Below, piece by piece: positions 1 through 8,362 of a DNA stretch of 64,000 nt (its first letter is position 1; each line of letters starts with the position of its first letter). A program made the translations under genes and the position numbers. Under the pieces are notes generated by a model, which was not told the DNA's origin, did not search any database, and saw nothing but the letters and a program-made list of their open reading frames with translations. The stretch comes from Rhodoferax sp. TS-BS-61-7 (GTDB lineage: Bacteria; Pseudomonadota; Gammaproteobacteria; Burkholderiales; Burkholderiaceae_C): assembly GCF_002943465.1 (NCBI RefSeq), contig NZ_PTQY01000007.1:124001-188000 (forward strand), in the 5' to 3' direction.

Positions 1-262
1 ACTGCAGCCAAGCCGCCAGGCCGTCGCTAAAGGCGGCCTCGCCCACGATGCCGTTGAGCATGCCAATGGAGGTGATGCCCACCTGTACGGACGATAAAAA
101 CTGGGTGGGGTTGTCCATCAGGGCCAGGGCGGCCTTGGCGCCCTTGTCACCGGCCTCGGCCATGGTTTGCAGCCGTACCTTGCGGCTGGCGGTGAGCGCC
201 AGCTCAGACATGGCGAAGGCGCCATTCAACAAAGTCAGCACGATGATCAGCAAAAAATCCAT
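1..262 (-). CDS. CorC/CNNM-type (DUF21) membrane protein, N-terminal part, cut by window edge
   Basis: The reverse strand from 262 to the left edge is open and starts MDFLLIIVLTLLNGAFAMSE. It has an N-terminal membrane helix with the N-G-x-F-x-x-S-E-x-A-L signature of the DUF21 (CNNM) transmembrane domain, found in hemolysin-C/CorC-like proteins linked to magnesium or divalent-cation efflux. Only about 87 residues are visible, so the CBS pair and CorC_HlyC domain expected further on cannot be checked. It is divergent from apaH, with 24 bases between the two start codons, so their promoters must overlap the opposite genes or this short gap. The family is clear; the substrate is not known. Confidence 0.8.
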   Translation of the reverse strand, partial: MDFLLIIVLTLLNGAFAMSELALTASRKVRLQTMAEAGDKGAKAALALMDNPTQFLSSVQVGITSIGMLNGIVGEAAFSDGLAAWLQ

Positions 263-286
263 GGAACCCAAGCGAGAATGAACACC

Positions 287-1144
287 ATGGCAATGTACCT
301 TATCGGCGATGTGCAGGGCTGCGACGCAGCGCTGGCGCAGCTGACCCAACGCATCGACTTCTCCCCCAGCCGCGACACGCTCTACCTGCTGGGCGACCTG
401 GTAAACCGCGGGCCCGATTCGGCTGGGGTGCTGCGTCGGCTGATGGGCTACGGCGCATCGGCTCGCTGCCTGCTAGGCAACCACGACCTGCACTTGCTGG
501 CCGTGGCCCACGGCGTACGCAAGCCCGGCCGCCACGACACGCTGGACGACCTGCTGGCCGCCCCCGACCGCCCCGCCCTGCTGGACTGGCTGCGCCAACA
601 GCGCATGGCGATGCTGGAGCGGGTTGGCGATTCAGACCTATTAATGGTGCACGCCGGCGTATTACCTGCGTGGACAGCTACCAAAACCATAGCACTGGCG
701 GCGGAAGTGGAGGCCGTGCTGCGCTCGGACGCGGTGGGCGCCTTCTTCCACGCCATGTATGGCAACGCCCCCGATGCATGGAGCGACAACTTGGCGGGCA
801 TAGAGCGGCTGCGCGTGATCGTGAACGCGCTGACCCGCATGCGCTTTTGTACGCCCGAAGGCGCCATGGAGTTCGCGACCTCCGGCCCGGCGGACCAGGC
901 ACCAGAGGGCTACCTGCCTTGGTACGAGGCGCCCGGACGCCAGACGGCGGAAGTGACCGTGGCGTTTGGCCACTGGTCTACGTTGGGCTGGTTGGACCGG
1001 CCCGATGTGCTGGCGCTGGACACCGGCTGTGTGTGGGGCGGCTGCCTCAGCGCGCTGCGTGTGGAGCCCGGTGCGGCGGGTGCACCGTGGCGCACCGAGC
1101 TGCTGCAGGTGCACTGCGAGCAGTCACAAAAACCCGGGGACTAA
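287..1144 (+). CDS. apaH: Symmetrical bis(5'-nucleosyl)-tetraphosphatase (Ap4A hydrolase)
   Basis: ApaH hydrolyses diadenosine tetraphosphate to two ADP in the cytoplasm. The 285-residue length matches the family (about 280). The metallophosphoesterase blocks are in order near the N-terminus: GDVQGC, GDLVNRGPD and GNHD, with later histidines in HAG and FGHW. Gln in GDVQGC replaces the His of the E. coli enzyme, a variant I believe is usual in Pseudomonas and betaproteobacteria. The ATG at 287 gives MAMYLIGDVQG, colinear with E. coli MATYLIGDVHG, and sits 9 bases after a GAGA; an in-frame ATG at 278 is the alternative. A copy of the 66-bp dispersed repeat lies inside the gene at 628-693. Confidence 0.93.
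   Translation: MAMYLIGDVQGCDAALAQLTQRIDFSPSRDTLYLLGDLVNRGPDSAGVLRRLMGYGASARCLLGNHDLHLLAVAHGVRKPGRHDTLDDLLAAPDRPALLDWLRQQRMAMLERVGDSDLLMVHAGVLPAWTATKTIALAAEVEAVLRSDAVGAFFHAMYGNAPDAWSDNLAGIERLRVIVNALTRMRFCTPEGAMEFATSGPADQAPEGYLPWYEAPGRQTAEVTVAFGHWSTLGWLDRPDVLALDTGCVWGGCLSALRVEPGAAGAPWRTELLQVHCEQSQKPGD
628..693 (-). repeat. 66-bp dispersed repeat, copy 1 (weak, inside apaH)
   Basis: Read on the reverse strand this segment aligns without gaps to the other nine copies. The left part is clear (GCTATGGTTTTGGTAGCTG, then CGCA) and the right half is poorly conserved. In apaH it encodes PAWTATKTIA, the same reading frame as the reverse-orientation copies in guaD and rfbD. It is the least certain member of the family. 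Confidence 0.5.
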
Positions 1145-1154
1145 AACGGCAAAC

Positions 1155-1181
1155 AAAAACGGCGCACCAGGCGCCGTTTTT
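1155..1181. terminator. Bidirectional intrinsic terminator between apaH and rhlE
   Basis: An 11-bp perfect inverted repeat, AAAAACGGCGC (1155-1165) and GCGCCGTTTTT (1171-1181), closes a 5-base loop. It has A/T runs on both sides, so it can stop transcription of the convergent genes apaH (ends 1144) and rhlE (ends 1200). Confidence 0.9.
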
Positions 1182-1199
1182 GTTGGAAAGCTGAAATGC

Positions 1200-2744
1200 T
1201 TATTCTGATTTGAACAGCGCCGCCACCTTGCGTTTGGGCTTGATGTTGGCAGAGATGCTGCGCGTAGTGGGACGGGCCGAGGCCTCCCACGAAGGCGCGG
1301 CTTCGGGCGCTGCGCTGGGCTCGTAGGGCTTGTCAAAAAACGGATCGCGCGAGGCTTGTACCGGGCGGTTGTAGTCGTTGCGTGGAGCGCGGGGCACACG
1401 CACACGGTCGCTGTCGTCACGCGGGCCACGGCCTTCGCCGCGTCCGGCGCTGCGGCCGTTGTCGCTCACCGCACTGCCGTCTTCGTGGTACATGCGGCGG
1501 CCATCGTTGATGCGACCTTGCTTGCGAATGTCGGGCTGGTCTTCTTCAAACTCCACCGCTTCAAGCTCGATCTTGGTCTTGATCAGCTTCTCGATGTCGG
1601 CCAGCAGGCGGGCGTCGTTGCCACCGCCCACAAAGGTCACAGCCAGGCCAGAGGCGCCAGCGCGGCCAGTGCGGCCAATGCGGTGCACATAGTCTTCGGC
1701 GTTGAACGGGATGTCGAAGTTGAACACCGCGGGCACGTCCTTGATGTCCAGACCGCGGGCGGCCACATCGGTACACACCAGCAGGTCCACTTCGCCTTTT
1801 TTGAAGGACTCCAGCGCTTTCAGGCGCTCGTCCTGGCTCTTGTCACCGTGCAGTGCGGCGGTCTTCAGGCCTTCGCGCTCCAGCGAACGGGCCAGGCGGG
1901 CGCAGCCCAGCTTGCTGTTCACAAACACAAAGGCCTGCTTCATGCCGCGGGTCTTCAGGATCTGGTGCAGGGCGTGGCGCTTGTTGTCTTCGCCCACGCT
2001 GTAGAAGTGCTGCTCGACGGTAGACGCCGTGGCGTTGGAGCGGGCCACTTCGATGGTGACGGGGTTTTGCAGGTAGCTGTTGGCCAGGCGCTTGATCTCG
2101 GGCGAGAAGGTGGCGCTGAACAAGAGTGTGGTGCGCTGCTTGGGCAGGTAGCTCAGGATGCGCTGCAGGTCCGGCAAAAAGCCGATGTCCAGCATGCGGT
2201 CGGCCTCGTCCAGCACCACGTATTCCACCTGGTTGAGCACGGCGTTTTTGGCTTCGATGTGGTCCAGCAGGCGGCCGGGGGTGGCCACCAGTACTTCCAC
2301 ACCTTTTTTCAGCTCCAGGGTCTGGGGCTTCATGTCCATGCCGCCAAACACCACGGCACTACGCAGGTTGGTGTACTTGGCGTACAGCTTGACCTGTTGG
2401 GCCACCTGGTCGGCCAGCTCACGTGTGGGCAGCAGCACCAGCGCACGCACGGGGTGGCGGGCGGGGGATGTGGAGGGGTTTTCGTGCTTCATCATGCGCT
2501 GCAGCAGGGGCAGCGCGAAAGCGGCGGTTTTGCCGGTACCGGTCTGGGCAGCGCCCATCACGTCCTGGCCGGTCAGCACCACGGGGATGGCCTGCGCCTG
2601 GATGGGCGTCATGGTTTCGTAGCCCATTTCGGCCACGGCGCGGGCGATGGGGGCAGCCAGCTGCAGCTGGGCAAACGCCATGATGGGGGTGTCCGCCGTC
2701 AGCTCTTTGGACGGGGTGGCAGGGGTATTCAGTTCAGTAGTCAA
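1200..2744 (-). CDS. rhlE: DEAD-box ATP-dependent RNA helicase, RhlE type
   Basis: This is a superfamily 2 RNA helicase that unwinds RNA duplexes in ribosome assembly or RNA decay. The Q-motif region precedes Walker A AQTGTGKT (about residues 66-73). PTREL, TPGRL, DEAD (about 179-182), SAT and HRIGRTGRAG follow, then a basic Arg/Gly-rich tail of about 100 residues as usual for RhlE. The 514-residue frame begins with TTG at 2744. An in-frame ATG at 2681 (MAFAQLQL) would remove 21 residues, and neither start has a good ribosome-binding site. It stands alone and ends at the shared terminator with apaH. Confidence 0.93.
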   Translation of the reverse strand: MTTELNTPATPSKELTADTPIMAFAQLQLAAPIARAVAEMGYETMTPIQAQAIPVVLTGQDVMGAAQTGTGKTAAFALPLLQRMMKHENPSTSPARHPVRALVLLPTRELADQVAQQVKLYAKYTNLRSAVVFGGMDMKPQTLELKKGVEVLVATPGRLLDHIEAKNAVLNQVEYVVLDEADRMLDIGFLPDLQRILSYLPKQRTTLLFSATFSPEIKRLANSYLQNPVTIEVARSNATASTVEQHFYSVGEDNKRHALHQILKTRGMKQAFVFVNSKLGCARLARSLEREGLKTAALHGDKSQDERLKALESFKKGEVDLLVCTDVAARGLDIKDVPAVFNFDIPFNAEDYVHRIGRTGRAGASGLAVTFVGGGNDARLLADIEKLIKTKIELEAVEFEEDQPDIRKQGRINDGRRMYHEDGSAVSDNGRSAGRGEGRGPRDDSDRVRVPRAPRNDYNRPVQASRDPFFDKPYEPSAAPEAAPSWEASARPTTRSISANIKPKRKVAALFKSE

Positions 2745-2865
2745 GTCGGTCAGGCATAGCCATAAGGGGTGCTATCCATCCGATAGCTGATTGCGCCCCG
2801 ACGCCGGGGGCAACCCCGTATTATCCCCCACTCCTGTGAAACGGCAATTTCCCCGGAGCGTGGGG

Positions 2866-3774
2866 CTATATAGAGCGAGCAGAAAAGGTATCGCAGGCTT
2901 TGACGCTACCGGTTTTCAGGCCCTTGTCGAACCAGCGCTGGCGCTGGGCGCTGCTGCCGTGGGTGAAACTCTCGGGCACCACCGACTGGCCGCTGCCGCG
3001 CTGCAGGGCGTCGTCGCCAATTTTGGCGGCGGCGTTCATGGCTTCGGCCACATCGCCTTCTTCCAGCAGCTGGCGCGCATTGTTGGCATGGTGCGCCCAT
3101 ACGCCGGCAAAACAATCGGCCTGCAGCTCCAGGCGCACGCTCAGCGCATTACCTTCGGCTTTGCTCACGCGGCTGCGCGCCTCTTGCACCTTGGTGCTGA
3201 TGCCCAGCAGGTGTTGCACATGGTGGCCCACCTCATGGGCAATCACATAGGCCTGGGCAAAGTCGCCGGGCGCGCCCAGTTGTTTTTGCAGGGTTTCGTA
3301 AAAGCCCAGGTCGATATACACCTTCTGGTCGGCCGGGCAGTAAAACGGGCCCATGGCGCTCTGGCCCTGGCCGCAGGCGGTGGAGGTGGCACCGCGGAAC
3401 AGCACCAGCCGGGGCTTCTGGTAGTCGGCCCCGCCCTTTTTGAACACATCGGTCCACACGTCTTCGGTATCGGCCAGCACGGTAGAGACAAACTTGGCCA
3501 TGCGGTCATCTGCCGGCGGGCGCTGTGCGGGGGCCTGCTGCACCATAGGCGCGGGGCCGCCCTCGCCACTGAGCAGGCCCAGGATAGTGAGCGGGCTGAT
3601 GCCCAGCGCCCAGCCCCCCAAGAGCGCAACCACGATGGTGCCCAACCCCAACTTGCTGCCCAGCAGCCCACCGAGCAAGCCACCCAGGCCACCGCCGCCG
3701 CTAAAGCCGCCACCGGACCCACCGCTGCGGCGGTCTTCAACGTTGTCCGACTGGCGGTTGCCTTCCCATTTCAT
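2866..3774 (-). CDS. ypfJ: YpfJ-family neutral zinc metallopeptidase
   Basis: The 302-residue protein starts [16 protein letters not shown], has a glycine-rich stretch and one hydrophobic helix, then a catalytic domain with the zinc motif HEVGHH (about residue 178) and a downstream acidic block [12 protein letters not shown]. This matches the YpfJ/KPN_02809 family of membrane-anchored putative neutral zinc peptidases. Its substrate is unknown. The start overlaps the stop of the upstream deaminase gene by four bases (ATGA at 3771-3774), so the two are probably translated together. Confidence 0.88.
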   Translation of the reverse strand: MKWEGNRQSDNVEDRRSGGSGGGFSGGGGLGGLLGGLLGSKLGLGTIVVALLGGWALGISPLTILGLLSGEGGPAPMVQQAPAQRPPADDRMAKFVSTVLADTEDVWTDVFKKGGADYQKPRLVLFRGATSTACGQGQSAMGPFYCPADQKVYIDLGFYETLQKQLGAPGDFAQAYVIAHEVGHHVQHLLGISTKVQEARSRVSKAEGNALSVRLELQADCFAGVWAHHANNARQLLEEGDVAEAMNAAAKIGDDALQRGSGQSVVPESFTHGSSAQRQRWFDKGLKTGSVKACDTFSARSI

Positions 3775-4307
3775 GGTGTGGGTTTCCCTTGGGTGGAGCT
3801 TTCGATGAACTGGGCCAGATCGGCCGACCAGTCGGCGGCCTCGGGGTGCAGTTCCTGCAGGGAGGCAATCTCCACCCCCGCATCGGCCAGCATCTTTTCA
3901 GAGGCCCCATTCACACGCTCTTGGTGCTCCTTCTTGTCCAGGTAGACCACGCGTTTGATGCCGACCTGGATGATGGACTGCACGCAACGCGGGCAAGGAT
4001 ATTGGGTCGCATAAATGGTGGAGCCATGCAAGGGCAGCGTGGTGCAGTTGAGGATGGCGTTCTGCTCCGCATGGACGATGTAGCTGTGGCGCGAGTTCAG
4101 CGGGTCGTTGTCGTCGTCCTGCCAGTAGTGCTCGTCATCGTCGTTGCAGCCACGCGGCAGGCCGTTGTAGCCGACGCCGGAAATCTTGTTGTCCGGGCTG
4201 ACGACGCAGGCCCCGTTGCGCTTGCGGGCGTCCTTGGAGCGGCCTGACGCCAGCAGCGCCACCCCCATGAACATCGAATGCCAGTGGAGCAGGGAAAGAT
4301 TTTTCAT
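3771..4307 (-). CDS. Deoxycytidylate (dCMP) deaminase-like zinc enzyme
   Basis: The 178-residue protein belongs to the cytidine/deoxycytidylate deaminase superfamily. It has the catalytic HAE (residues 79-81, HAEQNA) and the zinc ligands PCPRC (104-108). The segment [12 protein letters not shown] is typical of dCMP deaminases (ComEB-like), which turn dCMP into dUMP for thymidylate synthesis. I chose the ATG at 4307, preceded by a GGGG-rich site, over longer upstream extensions because [11 protein letters not shown] is the usual N-terminus. It overlaps ypfJ by four bases. Other nucleotide deaminase activity is possible. Confidence 0.82.
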   Translation of the reverse strand: MKNLSLLHWHSMFMGVALLASGRSKDARKRNGACVVSPDNKISGVGYNGLPRGCNDDDEHYWQDDDNDPLNSRHSYIVHAEQNAILNCTTLPLHGSTIYATQYPCPRCVQSIIQVGIKRVVYLDKKEHQERVNGASEKMLADAGVEIASLQELHPEAADWSADLAQFIESSTQGKPTP

Positions 4308-4320
4308 GCCCCCAAGCCTA

Positions 4321-5550
4321 TCATTCCTGCCCGACGGACACCAAGCCCCCCGAACGGCGCGCGGGGCTGCCACGCCGCTCCAGCCAGACCGAGGCCGCAA
4401 ACACAAAGAGGCCAATGAACGACAGGAAGGCGCCCACGTAGCCGGTGGCGGCATAACCGTAGCCAAAGGCAATGGCCAGACCGCCCAGCCAGGCACCCAG
4501 TGCGTTGGCGATGTTGAAGGCCGAGTGCATGGACGCGGCCGCCAGGGTCTGACCGTCGGCCGCCACATCCATCAGCCGCGTCTGGATGGCCGGGCCGGCC
4601 GCAAAGGTGCAGCCAATCAAGAACACCGACGTGCACAACATCCAGGGCGTAGCAGCGGTGAGGCTGAACAACGTCATCACCACGATGTTGAAGATCAGCA
4701 TGCCGCCTATGGTTCCCATGAGTGCGATGTCGGCCAGCTTGGAGCCCACCACATTGCCCACATTCATGCCAATGCCGAACAGCACCATGATCACCGGGAT
4801 CATGCCTGCGGGCATGTGCGCCACCTCGGTGGCCGTGCTGGCGATGTAGGAGAAGATGGAAAACATGCCGCCAAAACCGGTCGCGGCAAGGGTGAGGGTC
4901 AGCAGTACCTGCGGATGGGTAAACGCCACCAATTCGCGCATCACGCCAGCCCCCTCTGAAGGTTTGTCGCGCGGTAGATAGATCCAGATCAGCGTCACCG
5001 TGAGCACGCTGATCAGCCCCACCGCCAGGAACATGACACGCCAACTGAGGAATTGACCAAACAGCGCCATGACTGGGGTGCCCACCAGCGTAGCCCCGGT
5101 CAGCCCCAGCATCACGTAACCGACGGTGCGGGCCCGCATGGCCAGCGGAACCAGCGATGCAGCCACCAGTGCGGACACACCGAAGTAGGCGCCGTGCGGC
5201 AGGCCGGTCAGAAAACGCAAGACGACGAAGCTCAGAAAATCAGGCGCCAACGCGCTGGCGAAGTTGCCGACCGTGAAAACCGCCATGAGGATGAGCAGCA
5301 GCGTGCGGCGCGAAGACTTGGCGCCCGCGATGGCAATGAGCGGCGCGCCTACCACCACGCCCAGGGCGTAGGCGCTGATGACATAACCGGCCTGCGGGGT
5401 GGTAACGGCAAAGGTGCTGGCCACATCGGGCAGCAGGCCCATGATGGCAAATTCGCCGGTGCCGATGGCAAAGCCGCCACAGGCCAGCGCCAGAATCACC
5501 AAAACAATTTGCAGCCGCGTCAGCGCGGGGGACTCTTCTGTCGCAATCAT
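4321..5550 (-). CDS. MFS transporter, DHA1 family (YdhP/AraJ-like)
   Basis: A 409-residue protein with about twelve hydrophobic segments. Its first helices (GGFAIGTGEFAIMGLLPDVA) carry the G-E-F-x-x-x-G-L-L signature of the DHA1 drug:H+ antiporter group that includes AraJ, YdhP and purine efflux pump PbuE. The ATG at 5550 follows AAGGAA, which rules against a longer frame to 5646. The gap to the deaminase start downstream (4307) is 13 bases, so MFS, deaminase and ypfJ may form one transcript. Substrate unknown; a purine or nucleoside role is only suggested by the next gene, guanine deaminase. Confidence 0.82.
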   Translation of the reverse strand: MIATEESPALTRLQIVLVILALACGGFAIGTGEFAIMGLLPDVASTFAVTTPQAGYVISAYALGVVVGAPLIAIAGAKSSRRTLLLILMAVFTVGNFASALAPDFLSFVVLRFLTGLPHGAYFGVSALVAASLVPLAMRARTVGYVMLGLTGATLVGTPVMALFGQFLSWRVMFLAVGLISVLTVTLIWIYLPRDKPSEGAGVMRELVAFTHPQVLLTLTLAATGFGGMFSIFSYIASTATEVAHMPAGMIPVIMVLFGIGMNVGNVVGSKLADIALMGTIGGMLIFNIVVMTLFSLTAATPWMLCTSVFLIGCTFAAGPAIQTRLMDVAADGQTLAAASMHSAFNIANALGAWLGGLAIAFGYGYAATGYVGAFLSFIGLFVFAASVWLERRGSPARRSGGLVSVGQE

Positions 5551-5611
5551 GGGTTCCTTGGGATTGAAGCCCAGAACTATACGGGATAACCCTATACCCC
5601 TCAGACGTAGC

Positions 5612-5677
5612 GCTATGAAATCAGGAGCTGCTCGCGCAGCATCCACGCTGGCTAGAGCCCTAAATCGCTTGGGAAAT
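5612..5677 (+). repeat. 66-bp dispersed repeat, copy 2 (guaD 3' end)
   Basis: It starts GCTATGAAATCAGGAGCTGC, then CTCGCGCAG, CCACG and GGCTAGAG in the shared columns. It covers the intergenic region and the last codons of guaD, so the final residues and the TAG stop of guaD (5660-5662) are supplied by repeat sequence. Confidence 0.8.
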
Positions 5678-6970
5678 GACGGTCTGCTCGATCAGCCGGT
5701 CGTCGCCCAGCACGATGAGCGAGAACAGCAGCTCGTCCAGGTTGGACGCCAGTGCCGTCTTGCGCTCCAACAAAGGAGTGGCTTTGGGATTCACCACCAC
5801 AAAGTCGGCCTCGCAACCTGGCAGCAGGTTGCCCACCACGCCGCCCAGCCCCAGGGCCGCTGCGGCGCCCGCCGTGTGCTGCCACCACAGGTGCTGGGGC
5901 GAGAGCGACAGGCCGGGCTTGGTCTGCCCCTCGCGGCCCACGTAGTAGGCGGCCAGCATGGTGTGGAAGGGGCTGAACGAGGTGCCGCCCCCCACATCGC
6001 TGGCCAAGCCGTACTGGTAGCCCACGCGGTTGGCGCCCTCGTAGTCGAAAAAGCCGCTGCCCAGAAACAGGTTGCTGGTGGGGCTGATGGCCGCCGCGGC
6101 GCCGGTGTCGCGCATCAGCGCGCGGTCGTCGTCGTCGAAGTGGATGCAGTGGGCGTAGATGGCGCGGTCACGCATCAAACCAAAGTCGTCGTAGGTGGCC
6201 AGGTAGCTGCGGGACTGGGGGAACAGCTCGCGCGCCCAGGTGATCTCGTCTTTGTTCTCGGCCACATGGCTTTGGATCCACACGTCGGCGTATTGCTTGG
6301 CCAGCTCGCCCGCGCCGCACAGCTGCGCGTCGGTGCTGGTGGGGGCAAAGCGCGGGGTGATGGCATAGCCCAGCCGGTCCACGCCGTGCCAGCGCTGGAT
6401 CAGCGCCTCGGTGTCGCGCAGGCTTTGTTCGGTGCCGCTCACGCTGCCCTGGCCCTGGTTCAACAAATCGGCAGGCGCGTGGCGGTCCATGAGACATAGG
6501 CCGGTGATCAGGCGCATCTGTTGGGCCTGGGCCTCGACAAACAGGGCGTTGACCGATTCCACATGCGAGGTGGCAAAGGTGAGCGCACTGGTGACGCCGT
6601 TGCGCAGCAGCTCTGCTACAAAAAAAGTAGCTGCTTGCGCACTGTATTCGGGGGCTGAAAAGCGTTTTTCTTCTGGAAAGGTGTAGTTCTCCAGCCAGGG
6701 CAGCAAACCCGGCGCGGGCGAGCCGATGACATTCGTCTGCGGGTAGTGGATGTGCAGGTCGATAAAACCCGGCGCGATGATGCGGCCGGGGAAGTGCTGC
6801 ACGGCCACCTGCGGGTACTGCGGTGCGATGGTGCTGTACGCACCAATGGCTTGCACCACCTGGGTGCCCTGGGCGTTGGGGCCGACGACCAGCAGGCCAT
6901 CGGTTTCAAAACGGGCCTGCCCCGGTGCATCGGGGGCAAACCACAAAAGAGAGGCGCGGTAGGCTTTCAT
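5660..6970 (-). CDS. guaD: Guanine deaminase
   Basis: GuaD hydrolyses guanine to xanthine and ammonia in the cytoplasm. The 436-residue amidohydrolase has the metal ligands in order: FIDLHIHYPQ, a later H in HVAENKDE, AHCIHFDDDD, and SDVGGGTSFSP, the block typical of guanine deaminases. Length agrees with E. coli GuaD (439). The ATG at 6970 gives MKAYRASLLWFAPD; no strong ribosome-binding site is seen there or at the ATG 12 bases upstream. Its product feeds xanthine dehydrogenase encoded at 16.3-20.2 kb. Two dispersed-repeat copies touch it, one internal (6615-6680) and one giving the stop codon. Confidence 0.95.
   Translation of the reverse strand: MKAYRASLLWFAPDAPGQARFETDGLLVVGPNAQGTQVVQAIGAYSTIAPQYPQVAVQHFPGRIIAPGFIDLHIHYPQTNVIGSPAPGLLPWLENYTFPEEKRFSAPEYSAQAATFFVAELLRNGVTSALTFATSHVESVNALFVEAQAQQMRLITGLCLMDRHAPADLLNQGQGSVSGTEQSLRDTEALIQRWHGVDRLGYAITPRFAPTSTDAQLCGAGELAKQYADVWIQSHVAENKDEITWARELFPQSRSYLATYDDFGLMRDRAIYAHCIHFDDDDRALMRDTGAAAAISPTSNLFLGSGFFDYEGANRVGYQYGLASDVGGGTSFSPFHTMLAAYYVGREGQTKPGLSLSPQHLWWQHTAGAAAALGLGGVVGNLLPGCEADFVVVNPKATPLLERKTALASNLDELLFSLIVLGDDRLIEQTVISQAI
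6615..6680 (+). repeat. 66-bp dispersed repeat, copy 3 (inside guaD)
   Basis: The left hairpin GCTAC-A7-GTAGC is perfect and is followed by TGCTTGCGCA; the right half is weaker. It is antiparallel to guaD, which reads it as SAQAATFFVA, in the same frame as the copy in rfbD. The guanine deaminase sequence around it looks ungapped relative to the family. Confidence 0.7.
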
Positions 6971-7044
6971 GCGGGCAAGCATATATCGCAGCGCAGCAAT
7001 GTCTATACCAAGGCATGCATAGCCTCTATGGGCCGCGCATAGGG

Positions 7045-7449
7045 TCAGGCCCGCAAGGTGCAGCTGTCGCCACTCGCCTCGCGCCAGACGCGCACCTGCC
7101 ACAGGCCGCTGAACTCCTGCGCCATGGCGCGCCAGATGTAAGCCGCCAGGTTTTCCAGCGTGGGCGGGCCCAGGCCCTCCACTTCGTCCAGCAGGTGGTG
7201 GTCCAGGCGCGGGCGCAACACGGCAATGGCCTGGCGCAGGTGGCCCAGGTCGACCACCATGCCGGTGTCTTCGTCGGCGTTGCCCGCCACGGTCACTTCC
7301 GCATGGTAGGTGTGGCCGTGGATGCGGCGGCTGCCGGCGACTTCCTCGGCGTCATCCAGCGTGCGCTTCAGCGTATGGGCGGCGTCAAAGAAAAACTTCT
7401 GGCTCACCTCACAGCGGCGCGGAATGGGGATGGCGGGCACTTGGGTCAT
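7045..7449 (-). CDS. queD: 6-carboxytetrahydropterin synthase QueD (PTPS family)
   Basis: QueD converts dihydroneopterin triphosphate to 6-carboxy-tetrahydropterin, an early step to queuosine in tRNA. The 134-residue protein has the zinc histidines FDAAH near the start and HGHTYH in the middle, plus DHHLLDEV, typical of the PTPS fold. The stop of queE and start of queD share ATGA (7446-7449), so translation is coupled. I therefore use ATG 7449 rather than the longer frame to 7509. The pair gives two successive steps of preQ0 synthesis. Confidence 0.93.
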   Translation of the reverse strand: MTQVPAIPIPRRCEVSQKFFFDAAHTLKRTLDDAEEVAGSRRIHGHTYHAEVTVAGNADEDTGMVVDLGHLRQAIAVLRPRLDHHLLDEVEGLGPPTLENLAAYIWRAMAQEFSGLWQVRVWREASGDSCTLRA

Positions 7450-8081
7450 CGGATGCCTGTGATCTTGTGGGTTTGCAGGGACAGGCGCCATTGCGGACGC
7501 TCCAGGCATTGCGCAATGCAGGCCCGGGTGTTGTCGGCCCGCAGGATGTTGTCCATGGGCTGCAGGTAGCGGTGTTCAAAGTCCGCCGCCTCGCAGTCGG
7601 CCAGCGTGATGCCGGGCTGGGGCCAGACCAATTTCAGCTCGTGCCCGCTGCGCTGCACCCAGGTGGAGCCGGCCTTGGGGCTCACACAAATCCAGTCGAT
7701 ACCCTCGGGTGCGTTGATCGTTCCGTTGGTTTCCACCGCAATCTGGAAGCCCTGCGCGTGCAGCGCGTCAATCAACTCGGCGTCTACCTGCAGCAGCGGC
7801 TCGCCGCCCGTCATCACCACAAAGCGGTTGGCCGCGTCGGTGTCGGGCCACTGCGCTGCAATGCGCTCGGCCAGCGCCTGCGCGGTCTTGAACTTGCCAC
7901 CCAGCGTGCCGTCGGTGCCCACAAAGTCGGTGTCGCAGAACTGGCAAACGGCGCTGGCACGGTCCTGCTCGCGGCCGGTCCAGAGGTTGCAGCCGGCAAA
8001 GCGGCAGAACACGGCAGGGCGGCCCGCATTCGAGCCTTCGCCCTGCAGTGTGTAGAAGATTTCTTTGACTTGGTATGCCAT
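7446..8081 (-). CDS. queE: 7-carboxy-7-deazaguanine synthase QueE (radical SAM)
   Basis: QueE is a radical SAM enzyme that contracts the ring of 6-carboxy-tetrahydropterin to 7-carboxy-7-deazaguanine for preQ0/queuosine. The 211-residue protein has CRFAGCNLW...CQFCD: the [4Fe-4S] cysteines are spaced with the long insertion typical of proteobacterial QueE rather than CxxxCxxC. TGGEPLLQ and ETNGT are the SAM and substrate blocks. The start at 8081 follows GAAAGA, and only 9 bases separate it from the stop of a possible 21-codon leader ORF (8091-8156). queD follows with a four-base overlap. Confidence 0.94.
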   Translation of the reverse strand: MAYQVKEIFYTLQGEGSNAGRPAVFCRFAGCNLWTGREQDRASAVCQFCDTDFVGTDGTLGGKFKTAQALAERIAAQWPDTDAANRFVVMTGGEPLLQVDAELIDALHAQGFQIAVETNGTINAPEGIDWICVSPKAGSTWVQRSGHELKLVWPQPGITLADCEAADFEHRYLQPMDNILRADNTRACIAQCLERPQWRLSLQTHKITGIR

Positions 8082-8090
8082 GGCAGTCTT

Positions 8091-8156
8091 TCAGCCAAGG
8101 CGAGCGGATAGGAAACAACAAGCGGCCACAGGTGTGGCGGCGAGGTTTTTGTACAT
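8091..8156 (-). CDS. Possible 21-residue leader ORF ahead of queE
   Basis: On the reverse strand ATG at 8156 begins MYKNLAATPVAACCFLSARL and stops after 21 codons, 9 bases before queE. AGAGGA lies five bases upstream of the ATG, a better ribosome-binding site than queE itself has. The peptide resembles nothing I know. It could be a real small protein, a translational coupler for queE, or chance. Confidence 0.35.
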   Translation of the reverse strand: MYKNLAATPVAACCFLSARLG

Positions 8157-8182
8157 GGTAGTCCTCTACATGGCTCCGAACA

Positions 8183-8216
8183 CAAAAGACAAAGCCCGCC
8201 GGAGCTGCGGGCCTTG
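8183..8216 (-). terminator. Intrinsic terminator after the adenine deaminase gene
   Basis: On the reverse strand GGCCCGC and GCGGGCT pair around a 7-base loop (8194-8199 with 8207-8212, plus A-T/G-T extension), followed by TTTGTCTTTTGT. It lies downstream of the Rieske-adenine deaminase unit. Because it is only 27 bases before the leader ORF, it might also limit read-through into queED. Confidence 0.65.
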
Positions 8217-8265
8217 GGGCGAATTTTACCGTGCCGACCTGCAAACGGTATACAGCCACACAAAT

Positions 8266-8331
8266 ACTATGTATTTGATAGCTGCTTGCGCAGGCGGTAC
8301 GGGGGCCACCGGTCTATTTGGCACTAAAAAT
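8266..8331 (+). repeat. 66-bp dispersed repeat, copy 4 (intergenic)
   Basis: It begins ACTATGTATTTGATAGCTGC, then TTGCGCAGG, CGGGGGC and TATTTGGC in the shared columns. It sits between the adenine deaminase stop and the terminator at 8183-8216. Confidence 0.8.
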
Positions 8332-8362
8332 CTGCATCCCCCCACGGGAGTGTCATCAACGC

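Noticed and set aside
8183..8260. A preQ1 riboswitch upstream of queE
   Set aside because: There is no preQ1-I type short hairpin with A-rich tail or type II/III fold. The hairpin there is better explained as the terminator of the adenine deaminase unit.
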